The notes: a model not told the origin generated them from the sequence alone. A DNA stretch of 64,000 nt from Saccharopolyspora rosea (GCF_025643595.1 NZ_CP102826.1:1116001-1180000), one strand, 5' to 3'; counted from the first letter of the stretch, positions 1 to 9,280 are shown. Made by a program: numbers and translations.

Positions 1-619
1 GCGTCTCCCACTCCGGGCACGAGTGGTCGCGGCTGAGCTTCACCAGCGACAGCGCCGGGACCCGGGCCGTGGTCGGCTCGACGGTGGTGGCGCCGAGCGT
101 GGCCACGGCGAAGATCGCCGGTCCGTCCGTGGTGGAGTGCGCGAGGCTGACGTGCCGGTCGATGTCCTCCGGCTCCGGCGGCAGCGCCGACTCGCCGAGC
201 ACGGACGCGGTCGCGTCGCGCATCGACGTGCGCAGTTCGAGCACGGCCGACTGCGGTTCGGCGGGCAGCGACAGCGCTTCCGGCAGCACGACCGCGTGGT
301 GGAACGCCAACGTCAGCGGTGCCGTGCCGGACAACCGGTCACGCGCGGCGTCGGCGAGCGGTTCCAGGGTGGACTCGTCGATCTCGTCGGTGAAACCGAT
401 CTCCTGCACCAGGATGTGCATCCACTCCAGCGGGACGAGGTCGAAACCCGGCAGGTCCCGCAGGGCGTACTGGTAGTCGTTCACCAGCTGGCGCAGTCCG
501 GGCTGGTCGGCGAGCGACAGCAGCCACGCGTAGCCGGAGCGTCCGGCGTGCCAGCCGGCACGCCAGCGGGCGTGGTTGCGGACCTGGTCGGCGTGCGGCA
601 TGTCGGTCACCCCACACAT
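1..619 (-). CDS. 2'-5' RNA ligase family (2H phosphoesterase) protein, C-terminus cut by window edge
   Basis: The reading frame is open on the minus strand from an ATG at 619 to base 1, so only the first about 206 residues are present. The family consists of 2H phosphoesterases, which carry two H-x-(S/T) motifs in one active-site cleft and act on cyclic phosphate or 2'-5' bonds. The second motif is visible as HVS at about residues 156-158. The first expected motif follows LEWM near residue 68 but reads H-I-L, with leucine where Ser/Thr is expected. An alternative start is the ATG at 601. No clear Shine-Dalgarno (SD) site is seen. The fold assignment is from motif layout only and the cellular substrate is unknown. 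Confidence 0.7.
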   Translation of the reverse strand, partial: MCGVTDMPHADQVRNHARWRAGWHAGRSGYAWLLSLADQPGLRQLVNDYQYALRDLPGFDLVPLEWMHILVQEIGFTDEIDESTLEPLADAARDRLSGTAPLTLAFHHAVVLPEALSLPAEPQSAVLELRTSMRDATASVLGESALPPEPEDIDRHVSLAHSTTDGPAIFAVATLGATTVEPTTARVPALSLVKLSRDHSCPEWET

Positions 620-676
620 CTTGCCCCGAGGTGTCCGCGAGTGGGGGGAGCTTGAGCTATCTCACCCCGGCCGCGT

Positions 677-2134
677 TCACCCGGCGTCGATCGGCTGCGG
701 TGCGCGCTCGCGGTGCGCGCCGTCGAGCGTGGGCGCGGCGTCCGCGTCGCGCACCCGCGTGGTCAGCGCCAGGCCGAGCAACGCGAACAGCACGGCGGTC
801 AGGAACGCGCCGTGGTAACCGCCCATCTGCGCGGCGACCACCTGCCCCGGCACCGATTGATCCACAGTGGACATCGCGTGCGAGGTGGCCACGACCAGCA
901 CGGTGGCCACGATCGCGGTGCCCAGCGCGGTGGCCACCTGCCTGCTGACGTTGAACATCGAGCTGGCCTGGCCCATCTGGGCGGGTTCGACGCGGGCGAA
1001 CGTGGCCGTCTGCAACGGCGTCATCAGCAGCCCCATCGCGGCGCCCTGCACGACCAGCAGCCCCACCAGGAACCACAGCGAACTGCCGGCCCCGATGAGC
1101 TGGAGCGCCGCCGCCACGCACAGCTGCACCGCGAAACCCGCCAGCAGCAACCGTTTCGGCCCCACCCGGCCGTAGACCCGGCTGACCACCTGCGTGACCG
1201 CGAGCATGCTCATCGCCTGCGGCATCAGCACGAGACCGGCCTGCATCGGCGACACGCCGCGCAGGTCCTGCAGGTACAGCGGGAGGAGGAACAGCACGCC
1301 GAACATCGCCGCGGTCTGGCACAGCAGCAGCGCGTTGCCGGTGCCGAACAGGCGTCCACCCAGCAGCCGCAGGTCCAGCATCGGCTCGGCGACCCGCAGT
1401 TCCCGCCACACCAGGCCGGACACCAGCAGCACGGCGGCGGCCAGGCTGCCGCACACCTCCGGCCGCGTCCAGCCCAGCTGCGCGCCCTGGTCCAGTCCGA
1501 ACAGCAGCGCCGCCAGGCCGGCACCGGCCAGCACGAACCCGGGCAGGTCGAAGCGACCGGGGTGGTCGCGCCGCTCCTCCCGGAGGAACAGCACGGTGAA
1601 CAGCAGCGTCAGCGCGCCCACCGGCACGTTGATGAAGAAGATCCAGCGCCACGAGGCGTATTCGACGAGCACGCCACCGAGCACCGGGCCCAGCGTGGGC
1701 GCGATGGTGATCGGGATCGACAGCACCGCACCGGCTTTCGCGCGCTCGTGCGCGGGGAACGCGCGGAACAACATCGCCTGGCCGACCGGGACGAGCATGC
1801 CGCCGCCCACGCCCTGCAACACGCGCGCGGCCACCAGCATCCACATCTCGCTCGCCATGCCGCACAGCACCGACGCGACGGTGAACACGACCACGGCGAA
1901 CTGGAAGGTGCGCTTGCTGCCGAACCGGTCCGCGATCCACCCGGAGGACGGGATGAACACCGCGAGGCTGATCATGTAGCCGGTCAGCACCCACTGGAGC
2001 GTCGCCGCGCCCACCCCGAACTCCCGCCCCAGCGTCGCCAGCGCGACGTTGAGGATCGTGATGTCCAGGATCTGCATGATCAGGCCGAGCACGAAGGTGA
2101 TCCCGACCAGCCACTTGTATTCGAGTCGGAACAC
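677..2134 (-). CDS. DHA2 (EmrB/QacA) family MFS drug-proton antiporter
   Basis: This 485-residue polytopic membrane protein belongs to the 14-helix DHA2 branch of the major facilitator superfamily. Family members export drugs or metabolites in exchange for protons. Visible signatures are the motif A region DRFGSKRTF between helices 2 and 3, a motif C-like LGPVLGGVLV stretch with nearby ASWRWIFFINVPVG, and many hydrophobic segments. The GTG at 2134 is chosen because GGGGGAG lies 4 nt upstream; the open frame continues further but that part is low-complexity and contains the tRNA. The gene stands alone, with no regulator beside it. The substrate cannot be inferred. Confidence 0.85.
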   Translation of the reverse strand: MFRLEYKWLVGITFVLGLIMQILDITILNVALATLGREFGVGAATLQWVLTGYMISLAVFIPSSGWIADRFGSKRTFQFAVVVFTVASVLCGMASEMWMLVAARVLQGVGGGMLVPVGQAMLFRAFPAHERAKAGAVLSIPITIAPTLGPVLGGVLVEYASWRWIFFINVPVGALTLLFTVLFLREERRDHPGRFDLPGFVLAGAGLAALLFGLDQGAQLGWTRPEVCGSLAAAVLLVSGLVWRELRVAEPMLDLRLLGGRLFGTGNALLLCQTAAMFGVLFLLPLYLQDLRGVSPMQAGLVLMPQAMSMLAVTQVVSRVYGRVGPKRLLLAGFAVQLCVAAALQLIGAGSSLWFLVGLLVVQGAAMGLLMTPLQTATFARVEPAQMGQASSMFNVSRQVATALGTAIVATVLVVATSHAMSTVDQSVPGQVVAAQMGGYHGAFLTAVLFALLGLALTTRVRDADAAPTLDGAHRERAPQPIDAG

Positions 2135-2386
2135 CGCACTCCCCCAGTCGTCGTGGTCACCTCGCTCGCCAGCGTCGCGCACCCCACCGACAACGGCCAA
2201 CGGCTTTTTATTCCCAGTTGCCGCCCGCCGCTGTCGTCCTGCGCCTCCCCGCCACCACTCTCGTGGGGGCGCTTGCGCGCACGCGGCACGGAGGGGCGAC
2301 GCGTCGTCGTCCCCACCGGATGCCCGGATACCGGGTGGGACACGCGGAAAGGCCCGTGTCCGCGGGTGCGGGCACGGGCCTCGACG

Positions 2387-2460
2387 TGGAGCGGGCGACG
2401 GGAATCGAACCCGCGTAGCCAGTTTGGAAGACTGGGGCTCTACCATTGAGCTACGCCCGC
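2387..2460 (-). tRNA. tRNA-Gly (anticodon TCC), CCA encoded
   Basis: The minus strand folds as a complete cloverleaf: acceptor GCGGGCG paired with CGCCCGC, D arm GCTC/GAGC, anticodon loop CTTCCAA giving TCC, and T arm CGGG-TTCGATT-CCCG. The discriminator is T (U73), as expected for glycine, followed by a genomically encoded CCA at 2389-2387. It is a single gene on the opposite strand from tRNA-Pro. Confidence 0.95.
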
Positions 2461-2578
2461 ACATCTGGTCGAACCCCCGTCCACCAGTCCGGAGGTTGAC
2501 CTTGCGTGCCCCAGCTTAACGGGTCGCGATAGGCTCTCCGCAACGCACCCGGGGGAAACCGGGTGTTCGCACGTCGGA

Positions 2579-2652
2579 CGGGGTGTGGCGCAGTTTGGTA
2601 GCGCACTCGCTTTGGGTGCGAGGGGTCGTGGGTTCAAATCCCGCCACCCCGA
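2579..2652 (+). tRNA. tRNA-Pro (anticodon TGG)
   Basis: A plus-strand cloverleaf with acceptor CGGGGTG paired with CACCCCG, D arm GCGC/GCGC, anticodon stem CTCGC/GCGAG with loop TTTGGGT (anticodon TGG), and T arm GTGGG-TTCAAAT-CCCGC. The discriminator is A. No CCA is encoded, unlike the neighbouring tRNA-Gly. A strong hairpin follows 7 nt downstream. Confidence 0.95.
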
Positions 2653-2659
2653 CGTCGTG

Positions 2660-2690
2660 ACCGGCCGCTCGCCATCGGTGGGCGGCCGGT
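2660..2690 (+). terminator. hairpin terminator of tRNA-Pro
   Basis: A 9-bp perfect stem, ACCGGCCGC (2660-2668) with GCGGCCGGT (2682-2690), is followed by TCTGCTTCC. The T-tract is weak, as is usual in high-GC actinobacteria. Its position 7 nt past the tRNA end fits a terminator. Confidence 0.65.
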
Positions 2691-2821
2691 TCTGCTTCCG
2701 CCGCCCGATCCGCCACCACAGCGCTCGCGGCGCCTCGCGGACCCCGACCGAGGAGTGATTCACGTCGCCGTGCCGCCTGGCGCGGGGTAACGGCGGCGCG
2801 GACGGGGCCGATTCCCCGGTC

Positions 2822-3037
2822 GTGCACCAGGGGAGTCTCGCTCGACGCCGCGTCCGCGTTCCCGCGGCCGTGGTGGTCTGCGCGGTGCTGGGGGCGGTCG
2901 TGGTCGCCTTGATCGGCGTGTCGTTGTTCGTGCCGAGCCCGGCCCCGCAGATCTCGGCGCCACCGGACAGCATCGTCACCGCGGTGACGCCGACCTCGCT
3001 CACCTCCGTGGCCGGGCCCGCGTTGGCCGGGCGCTGA
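2822..3037 (+). CDS. small single-pass membrane protein, unknown function
   Basis: A possible 71-residue protein with a basic N-terminus (ARRRVRVP), one strongly hydrophobic segment at about residues 13-37 and a short Pro/Ser/Thr-rich tail that would lie outside the cell. It starts at GTG with no good SD. It lies alone between tRNA-Pro and tig. I do not recognise a family. The basic-hydrophobic-polar order is what a real membrane protein would show, but the length is short enough for a chance ORF in high-GC DNA. Confidence 0.4.
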   Translation: MHQGSLARRRVRVPAAVVVCAVLGAVVVALIGVSLFVPSPAPQISAPPDSIVTAVTPTSLTSVAGPALAGR

Positions 3038-3213
3038 GCACCGCCGCGCACGGTGCCGCACGAGCCGTCGGGAGGTTTCGCGGCAACCCCGGGCCAGGTA
3101 CTCACGGTGCAAGCAATAGACTCGGAGGTCAGCCCGGCATCGAGGGCGTGGTGCGGCAGCCGCGCCCGATGAGGCAGCGCCGGGAGTCAAGCACGTTCGC
3201 ACTAGGAGACCAC

Positions 3214-4596
3214 GTGAAGAGCACCGTCGAGCACCTGAGCCCGACGCGCGTCCGGATCAACGTCGAGGTGCCGTTCGACGAGCTCAAGCCGAACTTCGAC
3301 CGCGCGTACAAGGCACTCGCCCAGCAGGTCCGCATCCCCGGCTTCCGCCCGGGCAAGGTCCCTGCGCGGGTGTTGGAGAGCCGCATCGGTCGTGGCCCCG
3401 TGCTCGACGAGGTCGTCAACGAAGCGGTTCCGGACAAGTACCTCGAAGCGGTCCGCAGCAGCGAGGTCCAGACCCTGGGCCGTCCGGACATCGAGGTGAC
3501 CAAGATCGAGGACGGTGCGGAGATCGCCTTCACCGCCGAGGTCGACGTCCGCCCCGAGATCACCGTGCCCGCCTTCGGCGAGCTGTCGGTCAGCGTCGAC
3601 GACGTCGAGGTCACCGAGGAGGAGGTGACCGAGCAGCTCGACTCGCTGCGCGCTCGCTTCGGCACCCTCACCGGCGTCGACCGCCCGGCGCAGCAGGGCG
3701 ACTTCGTCAGCATCGACCTGTCGGCCACGGTGGATGGCCAGGAGGTCGAGGACGCCCAGACCAGCGGCCTGTCGTACGAGATCGGGTCCGGCCAGCTCGT
3801 CGAGGGCATCGACGACGCGCTGATCGGCGCGAGCGAGGGCGAGACCAAGACGTTCACCACCAGGCTCGTCGCCGGTGAGCACGCCGGCAAGGACGCCGAG
3901 GTGACCGTCAAGCTCAACTCGGTCAAGGAGCGCCAGCTGCCGGAGGCCGACGACGAGTTCGCGCAGATGGCCAGCGAGTTCGACACCGTCGAGGAGCTGA
4001 CGAACGACCTGCGCGAGCGGCTCGGCCGGGTCAAGCGGATGCAGCAGGGCATGCAGGCCCGGGACAAGATCCTGGACGCGCTGCTGGAGACCACCGAGGT
4101 CCCGCTTCCGGAAAAGGTCGTCGAGTCCGAGATCGAGGTGCGCAAGCACGACGCGGTGCACCCGTTCGAGCACGACGAGGCTCGCTTCGAGGAGTGGCTG
4201 GAGCAGCAGGGCAAGACCCGCGAGGAGTTCGACACCGAGACCCGCGAGGAGGCCGAGAAGGCGGTCAAGACCCAGCTGGTGCTGGACACGATCGCCGACG
4301 CCGAGCAGGTCACCGTCTCGGACAACGAGCTCACCGAGCGGATCATCTACCAGGCGCAGCGGTTCGGGATGAGCCCGGACCAGTTCGTCCAGCAGGCCCA
4401 GCAGTCCGGCCAGCTCGGCGCCCTCTACGCCGACGTGCGGCGCAGCAAGGCGCTGTTCTCGGTCGTGCGGGAGGCCACCGTCACCGACGAGGCCGGCAAC
4501 GCCCTGGACCTGGACGAGCTGTTCGGCACCCAGGAGGAGCAGGGCGAGCCGGAGGAGCAGGCCGAGCAGCCCGTCGAGGCCGCCAAGGCCGAGTGA
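3214..4596 (+). CDS. tig: trigger factor, ribosome-associated chaperone
   Basis: Trigger factor binds the ribosome exit tunnel at L23, shields nascent chains and has peptidyl-prolyl isomerase activity. The 460-residue protein has the N-terminal ribosome-binding signature GFRPGKVP at about residues 43-50, an FKBP-type domain at about 155-240 (beginning [10 protein letters not shown]), a helical substrate-binding C-domain, and an acidic Glu/Gln-rich tail typical of actinobacterial members. The GTG at 3214 follows AGGAG with 5-nt spacing and opens with the family-typical [10 protein letters not shown]; the longer frame from 3148 lacks homologous sequence. A terminator follows, separating it from clpP1. 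Confidence 0.97.
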   Translation: MKSTVEHLSPTRVRINVEVPFDELKPNFDRAYKALAQQVRIPGFRPGKVPARVLESRIGRGPVLDEVVNEAVPDKYLEAVRSSEVQTLGRPDIEVTKIEDGAEIAFTAEVDVRPEITVPAFGELSVSVDDVEVTEEEVTEQLDSLRARFGTLTGVDRPAQQGDFVSIDLSATVDGQEVEDAQTSGLSYEIGSGQLVEGIDDALIGASEGETKTFTTRLVAGEHAGKDAEVTVKLNSVKERQLPEADDEFAQMASEFDTVEELTNDLRERLGRVKRMQQGMQARDKILDALLETTEVPLPEKVVESEIEVRKHDAVHPFEHDEARFEEWLEQQGKTREEFDTETREEAEKAVKTQLVLDTIADAEQVTVSDNELTERIIYQAQRFGMSPDQFVQQAQQSGQLGALYADVRRSKALFSVVREATVTDEAGNALDLDELFGTQEEQGEPEEQAEQPVEAAKAE

Positions 4597-4640
4597 GCTC
4601 CCGGCTGCGGGACAAGTCAACAAGCAAGCTCTGAGCGAAC

Positions 4641-4680
4641 GTGGGCGGTACTGGGAAGCTGGTGCCGCCCACTTTCGTTA
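4641..4680 (+). terminator. rho-independent terminator of tig
   Basis: Stem GTGGGCGGTAC (4641-4651) pairs with GTGCCGCCCAC (4662-4672) with one mismatch (T against G as a wobble), and TTTCGTTA follows. It lies 45 nt after the tig stop and before the clpP leader. Confidence 0.8.
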
Positions 4681-4743
4681 GGGTCGGTCGTAGCGGATCA
4701 CCCGAGGGGGAAAACCCCACATCAACCCGGGCGCCGACCGGGT

Positions 4744-4788
4744 CCATTGTGGAGAGGACCCCGACGGTGGAAGAGCCCATTGTGGAGA
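4744..4788 (+). repeat. two direct repeats in the clpP1 leader
   Basis: The 12-mer CCATTGTGGAGA occurs at 4744-4755 and again at 4777-4788, 33 bp apart, just before the clpP1 GTG at 4801. Each copy ends in a purine-rich GGAGA that could pair with 16S rRNA, and the 33-bp (about three-turn) spacing would also suit a regulator binding one DNA face. The function is not established from sequence. Confidence 0.45.
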
Positions 4789-4800
4789 AGGCGGGGAGAC

Positions 4801-5427
4801 GTGACGCAGCACGTGACTGTTCCGGCGTCCGACGCTGGGTCGCTGTCCATGCGGACGGGGACGAACGGGCTGAATCTGACGGATTCGGTGTACGAGCGGT
4901 TGTTGCGGGAGCGCATCATCGTGCTCGGGACGCAGGTTGAGGAGACGATCGCGAACCAGATCTGTTCGCAGCTGTTGTTGTTGGCGGCGGAGGATCCGGA
5001 TCGGGATATTTCGTTGTACATCAACTCGCCGGGTGGTTCGGTGACGGCGGGTATGGCGATTTACGACACGATGCAGCTGGTCAAGCCGGATGTGGCGACG
5101 GTGGCGATGGGGATGGCTGCGTCGATGGGTCAGTTCTTGTTGTCGGCGGGGGCGAAGGGGAAGCGGTTCGCGTTGCCGCATGCGCGGATCATGATGCACC
5201 AGCCCTCGGCCGGTCTCGGCGGCACCGCCGCCGACATCGCGATCCAGGCCAAGATGTTCTCCAAGCACAAGCAGGAGATGGCCGAGCTGATCGCCGGCCA
5301 GACCGGCAAGTCGGTGGAGACGATCATGTCCGACTTCGACCGGGACCGCTGGTTCACCGCCGAGGAGGCCCGCGAGTACGGCTTCGTGGACCACATCGCG
5401 AGCGCGGCGAACCTGCCGAGCAGCTGA
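4801..5427 (+). CDS. clpP1: ATP-dependent Clp protease proteolytic subunit 1
   Basis: ClpP1 forms the mixed ClpP1P2 tetradecamer that degrades substrates unfolded by ClpX or ClpC. The catalytic triad is visible: Ser108 in MAASMGQF, His133 in MMHQPS and Asp182 in FDRDRWF. The 208-residue length is typical. GTG 4801 gives [17 protein letters not shown] ends 2 nt upstream, with another GGAGA at 4784-4788. The ATG at 4850 is an alternative start. Codons from about 4850 to 5200 are dominated by TTG, GCG, ACG, TCG and GAT, then switch sharply to C-ending codons, unlike both neighbours. It is followed 39 bp later by clpP2. Confidence 0.95.
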   Translation: MTQHVTVPASDAGSLSMRTGTNGLNLTDSVYERLLRERIIVLGTQVEETIANQICSQLLLLAAEDPDRDISLYINSPGGSVTAGMAIYDTMQLVKPDVATVAMGMAASMGQFLLSAGAKGKRFALPHARIMMHQPSAGLGGTAADIAIQAKMFSKHKQEMAELIAGQTGKSVETIMSDFDRDRWFTAEEAREYGFVDHIASAANLPSS

Positions 5428-5466
5428 TCAACCGGTCCGCCACCTAGTTACGAGGAGTCATCCGCC

Positions 5467-6099
5467 GTGAGCTCGTTCCAGCCCTTGCAGTCCCGGTACG
5501 TGTTGCCGTCGTTCGTCGAGCGCACTGCGTACGGGGTCAAGGAGTCCAACCCGTACAACAAGTTGTTCGAGGAGCGGATCGTCTTCCTGGGCGTCCAGGT
5601 CGACGACGCCTCGGCCAACGACATCATGGCGCAGCTGCTGTTCCTGGAGTCCGACGACCCGGACCGCGAGATCGCGATGTACATCAATTCGCCCGGTGGG
5701 TCGTTCACCGCCATGATGGCCATCTACGACACCATCCAGTACGTCCGTCCGGACGTGCGCACCATCTGCCTCGGCCAGGCGGCCTCGGCCGCGGCGGTGC
5801 TGCTCGCCGCGGGCACCAAGGGCAAGCGCCAGGCGCTGCCGAACTCCCGGGTGCTCATCCACCAGCCGGCCATCGAGGGCGTGTACGGCCAGGTCTCCGA
5901 CCTGGAGATCCAGGCCAACGAGATCCAGCGGATGCGCGAGCTGATGGAGACCGTCCTGTCCAAGCACACCAGCCGGTCCGCGGAGCAGGTCCGCGAGGAC
6001 ATCGACCGGGACAAGATTCTCACTGCCGACCAGGCCGTGGAATACGGCATCATCGACGAGGTGGTGCCATACCGGAAGCTGTCGGCGCAGAAGTCCTGA
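5467..6099 (+). CDS. clpP2: ATP-dependent Clp protease proteolytic subunit 2
   Basis: This is the second ClpP subunit, which pairs with ClpP1; in actinobacteria both are normally needed for activity. Ser107 lies in GQAASAAAV, His132 in LIHQPA and the catalytic Asp is in DIDRDKILT near residue 181. The 210-residue protein starts at GTG 5467 with AGGAG 9 nt upstream. Codon use is uniformly C-rich at third positions, in contrast to the first two thirds of clpP1. It forms an operon with clpP1. Confidence 0.96.
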   Translation: MSSFQPLQSRYVLPSFVERTAYGVKESNPYNKLFEERIVFLGVQVDDASANDIMAQLLFLESDDPDREIAMYINSPGGSFTAMMAIYDTIQYVRPDVRTICLGQAASAAAVLLAAGTKGKRQALPNSRVLIHQPAIEGVYGQVSDLEIQANEIQRMRELMETVLSKHTSRSAEQVREDIDRDKILTADQAVEYGIIDEVVPYRKLSAQKS

Positions 6100-6216
6100 C
6101 AGATCCGGGACGCGACCACCGCGCGGTGGTCCGGCCGCCGCGCGGCGGCCGTCCGCGACACGCCGTGGAAGGGCGGACGTCACGCTCGGCTCGGCGGGTG
6201 GCGGACACTGTGAGTC

Positions 6217-6232
6217 TCCCCGAACGCGGGGA
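6217..6232 (+). promoter_or_regulatory. perfect 6-bp hairpin/palindrome in the clpX upstream region
   Basis: TCCCCG-AACG-CGGGGA, 78 bp before the clpX start, could be an operator or part of a leader structure. A second GC-rich palindrome (GGCCGCC-GCGC-GGCGGCC) lies near 6131-6148 after clpP2 and lacks a T-tract. Neither matches a regulator motif I can name with confidence. Confidence 0.3.
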
Positions 6233-6309
6233 ACGGCAGGTACCGTCGGAGGCACATACGGTCAGGCGCGCTACCGGACGGCGCGCCGGAGGGGACGGGG
6301 TCAGCGGTC

Positions 6310-7590
6310 ATGGCACGTATCGGTGACGGCGGCGACCTGCTGAAGTGCTCCTTCTGCGGGAAGAGCCAGAAGCAGGTCAAGAAACTCATCGCCGGCCCCG
6401 GCGTGTACATCTGCGATGAGTGCATCGATCTCTGCAACGAGATCATCGAGGAAGAGCTGGCCGAGGCGGGCGACGTCAAGCTCGACGAGCTGCCCAAGCC
6501 GGCCGAGATCCACGAGTTCCTCGACCAGTACGTCATCGGGCAGGACGCCGCCAAGCGCAACCTGTCGGTCGCGGTGTACAACCACTACAAGCGCATCCAG
6601 GCCGGTGAGCGGCGCGAGGCCCGCGGTGAGGAGGCCGTCGAGCTCGCCAAGTCGAACATCCTGATGCTGGGCCCGACCGGCTGCGGCAAGACCTACCTGG
6701 CGCAGACGTTGGCGAAGATGCTCAACGTGCCGTTCGCGATCGCCGACGCCACCGCGCTGACGGAGGCCGGCTACGTGGGCGAGGACGTGGAGAACATCCT
6801 GCTCAAGCTCATCCAGGCCGCCGACTACGACGTCAAGCGCGCCGAGACCGGCATCATCTACATCGACGAGGTCGACAAGATCGCGCGCAAGAGCGAGAAC
6901 CCGTCGATCACCCGGGACGTCTCCGGTGAGGGCGTGCAGCAGGCGCTGCTGAAGATCCTGGAGGGCACCACCGCGAGCGTGCCGCCGCAGGGCGGTCGCA
7001 AGCACCCGCACCAGGAGTTCATCCAGATCGACACCACGAACGTCCTGTTCATCGTGGCGGGCGCGTTCGCCGGTCTGGAGAAGATCGTCGAGGACCGGGT
7101 GGGCAAGCACAGCGTCGGGTTCGGCGCCGAGCTGCGGTCCAAGTCCGAGATCGACACCACCGACCACTTCGCCGACGTGATGCCCGAGGACCTGATCAAG
7201 TACGGGCTCATCCCGGAGTTCATCGGTCGGCTGCCCACCGTCGCCAGCGTCACCAACCTGGACAAGCCGTCCCTGGTGCAGATCCTCACCGAGCCGCGCA
7301 ACGCCCTGGTGAAGCAGTACAAGCGGCTGTTCGAGATGGACAACGTGGAGCTGGAGTTCACCAAGACCGCGCTGGAGGCCATCGCCGACCAGGCGATCCT
7401 GCGCGGCACCGGGGCGCGCGGCCTGCGGGCCATCCTGGAGGAGGTCCTGCTCCCGGTGATGTACGACATCCCGAGCCGCTCGGACGTCGCCAAGGTGGTC
7501 ATCACCGAGCAGACGGTGCGCGAGAACGTCAACCCGACCATCGTCGCCCGCCAGGCGACCCGCCGGGAACGCCGCGAGAAGTCCGCCTGA
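6310..7590 (+). CDS. clpX: ATP-dependent Clp protease ATP-binding subunit ClpX
   Basis: ClpX is the hexameric AAA+ unfoldase that feeds proteins into ClpP1P2. The 426-residue protein has an N-terminal C4 zinc finger (Cys13, Cys16, Cys35, Cys38), Walker A GPTGCGKT at 121-128, Walker B IIYIDE near 182-187, and the ClpP-docking loop KHSVGFGAE near 265-273, where VGF takes the place of the classical IGF. ATG 6310 is preceded by GGAGGGG at a long distance. It lies 210 bp after clpP2, so it probably also has its own promoter. Confidence 0.97.
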   Translation: MARIGDGGDLLKCSFCGKSQKQVKKLIAGPGVYICDECIDLCNEIIEEELAEAGDVKLDELPKPAEIHEFLDQYVIGQDAAKRNLSVAVYNHYKRIQAGERREARGEEAVELAKSNILMLGPTGCGKTYLAQTLAKMLNVPFAIADATALTEAGYVGEDVENILLKLIQAADYDVKRAETGIIYIDEVDKIARKSENPSITRDVSGEGVQQALLKILEGTTASVPPQGGRKHPHQEFIQIDTTNVLFIVAGAFAGLEKIVEDRVGKHSVGFGAELRSKSEIDTTDHFADVMPEDLIKYGLIPEFIGRLPTVASVTNLDKPSLVQILTEPRNALVKQYKRLFEMDNVELEFTKTALEAIADQAILRGTGARGLRAILEEVLLPVMYDIPSRSDVAKVVITEQTVRENVNPTIVARQATRRERREKSA

Positions 7591-7607
7591 GCCTGCCGCT
7601 GCGGTCC

Positions 7608-7661
7608 CTCCCGGGATAGCTGATCATGTGGGGGCGGTTATCGACCCCTGCATCCCGGGAG
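7608..7661 (+). promoter_or_regulatory. 10-bp inverted repeat whose right arm contains the SD of the next gene
   Basis: CTCCCGGGAT (7608-7617) and ATCCCGGGAG (7652-7661) are perfect inverted repeats 34 nt apart, and each arm also contains the palindrome CCCGGG. The right arm includes GGGAG, the SD of the hydrolase starting at 7670. The pair could be twin operator sites or an mRNA hairpin hiding the SD. Confidence 0.4.
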
Positions 7662-7669
7662 TGACGCCC

Positions 7670-8308
7670 ATGAGCGACATGCATGTCCTGCTGGTCCACG
7701 GCATGACGGGCGCGGGGCCCTGGCACTGGCAGCAGTGGCTCGCCGCGCAGCTGCGCGAGCGGGACGTGCGGGTCGACCTCCCCGCGTTGCCGGACTCCGA
7801 CCGGCCGGCGCTGGACCGGTGGTTGCCGGTGCTGCGCGAGCGGTTGAGGGCGGTGCCGCCGGAGGCCGAGCTCGTCGTGGCCGCCCACTCCTGCGGTGTC
7901 GCCCTGTGGCTGCACCACGCCGCCACCGCCGACGGCGCCGTGCGCCGCGCCGACCGGGTGCTGCTGGTGGCGCCGCCCGCCCCGGACTGGTCGCACCCGG
8001 ACGCCGCGGACCTGCTGCCGTACCCGGTGGACGCGCACGCGCTGCGCCGCGCGGCCGGGGTGACCCGGCTCGTGGTGGGCACCGGCGATCCCTACCTGGC
8101 GATGCACCGGGCGCACGGCCTCGCCGAGGCGCTGCAGGTGGAGATGGACGTCATCCTCGACGGCGGACACCTCAACACCGACGCCGGCTACGGCCCGTGG
8201 TCCGCGGTGCTCAGCTGGACCCTGTACGGTGCGGTTCCGCTGCTGGACCGCTTCGACGGCGAGCCGCACACCGCGGGACACGCGCAGTCCCGCCTCCGCC
8301 TCGTCTGA
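7670..8308 (+). CDS. alpha/beta hydrolase, RBBP9/YdeN-like
   Basis: A 212-residue compact serine hydrolase. The start MSDMHVLLVHGMTGAGPWHW has the N-terminal oxyanion segment LVHGMTG. The nucleophile is Ser in AAHSCGVAL near residue 73, the acid is probably Asp in GTGDPY, and the base His is in DGGHLN near residue 167. This order and the small size match the RBBP9/YdeN family, whose natural substrates are mostly unknown. ATG 7670 is chosen because GGGAG lies 8 nt upstream; the frame also opens at 7628 without an SD. It is convergent with the minus-strand esterase. Confidence 0.8.
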   Translation: MSDMHVLLVHGMTGAGPWHWQQWLAAQLRERDVRVDLPALPDSDRPALDRWLPVLRERLRAVPPEAELVVAAHSCGVALWLHHAATADGAVRRADRVLLVAPPAPDWSHPDAADLLPYPVDAHALRRAAGVTRLVVGTGDPYLAMHRAHGLAEALQVEMDVILDGGHLNTDAGYGPWSAVLSWTLYGAVPLLDRFDGEPHTAGHAQSRLRLV

Positions 8309-8312
8309 CGGG

Positions 8313-9185
8313 TCAGCTCCGGTTGGTGGCGAGTTTGCGGCCGACGAAGTCGACCAGTTCGGGCAGCGCCTTGCGGTAGTAGCGGCTGTTGTGACCACCG
8401 GGGGAGGTGGAGGCGACCTCCGGGTGCGCGGCGGCGATGAACCTGCGGGTGCCGGTGATGAACCGGTCCTCGGTCCCGCACCACACGCCCAGCGGCACGC
8501 TGCCGAGGGAGCGGACGTGGCGCAGCGGGTCGATGGCGGCCCACGCCGCCTCGTTGGCGAATGCCCGACGCTTGTTCATCTCGGGCCAGTTGGTGATCAG
8601 CGCGGGGGAGACGACCGCGGTCGCCTTCACCGGGTTGCCGTGTTCGCGCCTGCGTCGGGTGTAGACCAGTGCGCCGAAACCGCCCATCGAGATGCCCGAG
8701 ACCGCGAACGGCTGCCCGTCGCTGCCACCCAGCTCGCGTTCGGCCAGCCACCCGGGCACCTCGTCGAGCAGCATCGACATCGGGTCGTCGCCGGGCCAGC
8801 GGTGCCAGTAGCTGTTCGCCCCGCCGTCCACGGCGAGGAACGCGTACGGCGGGATGCGTCGGGAGGCCACCGAGTCCGTCAGCCAGGTGGGCAGCCCGCC
8901 GGCCGACTTGCGGGCGTCGCCGAACCGCCCGTGCAGCATCAGGCACACCGGAAGACCTTGGCGTTCAACGCCTTTCGGGAACATCGTGACGATGTTGACG
9001 GGCCGTTCGCGGGCCTGCGAGTACACCTGCTCGACCAGCACGTTGGTCTGGTCGGCGAGCGGGACGGCGTGCCGTTCGGTGTTGGTCCCGGTGTCGCCGG
9101 ACAGTCCGAGGCCGACGGCGGCGGCGCCGACCACGCCGGACGTCAGAACCGTCCGCCTGCTGACCAGGCGGCGCTTGTCGGGCAT
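8313..9185 (-). CDS. Tat-exported esterase, esterase D / antigen 85-like fold
   Basis: A 290-residue secreted hydrolase. The N-terminus SRRTVLTSG followed by a hydrophobic stretch to about residue 30 is a twin-arginine signal. The nucleophile elbow is GISMGGFGAL, and the base His is in PGGHNSRYYRK near the C-terminus; the motif LMLHGRFGD resembles the oxyanion region of the family. Relatives include mycolyltransferases and generic carboxylesterases, so the acyl substrate cannot be fixed. ATG 9185 has GGAGG 4 nt upstream. It stands apart from fdhD by 95 bp and ends against the hydrolase. Confidence 0.8.
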   Translation of the reverse strand: MPDKRRLVSRRTVLTSGVVGAAAVGLGLSGDTGTNTERHAVPLADQTNVLVEQVYSQARERPVNIVTMFPKGVERQGLPVCLMLHGRFGDARKSAGGLPTWLTDSVASRRIPPYAFLAVDGGANSYWHRWPGDDPMSMLLDEVPGWLAERELGGSDGQPFAVSGISMGGFGALVYTRRRREHGNPVKATAVVSPALITNWPEMNKRRAFANEAAWAAIDPLRHVRSLGSVPLGVWCGTEDRFITGTRRFIAAAHPEVASTSPGGHNSRYYRKALPELVDFVGRKLATNRS

Positions 9186-9280
9186 CGATCCTCCAGTTGC
9201 GCATGGTCGACCCGAAGGCGCCGACCACCTGGAATCATCGTGCCAACGCTCGGCGGAGTCCCCAACTCGGCCCACCCGAC

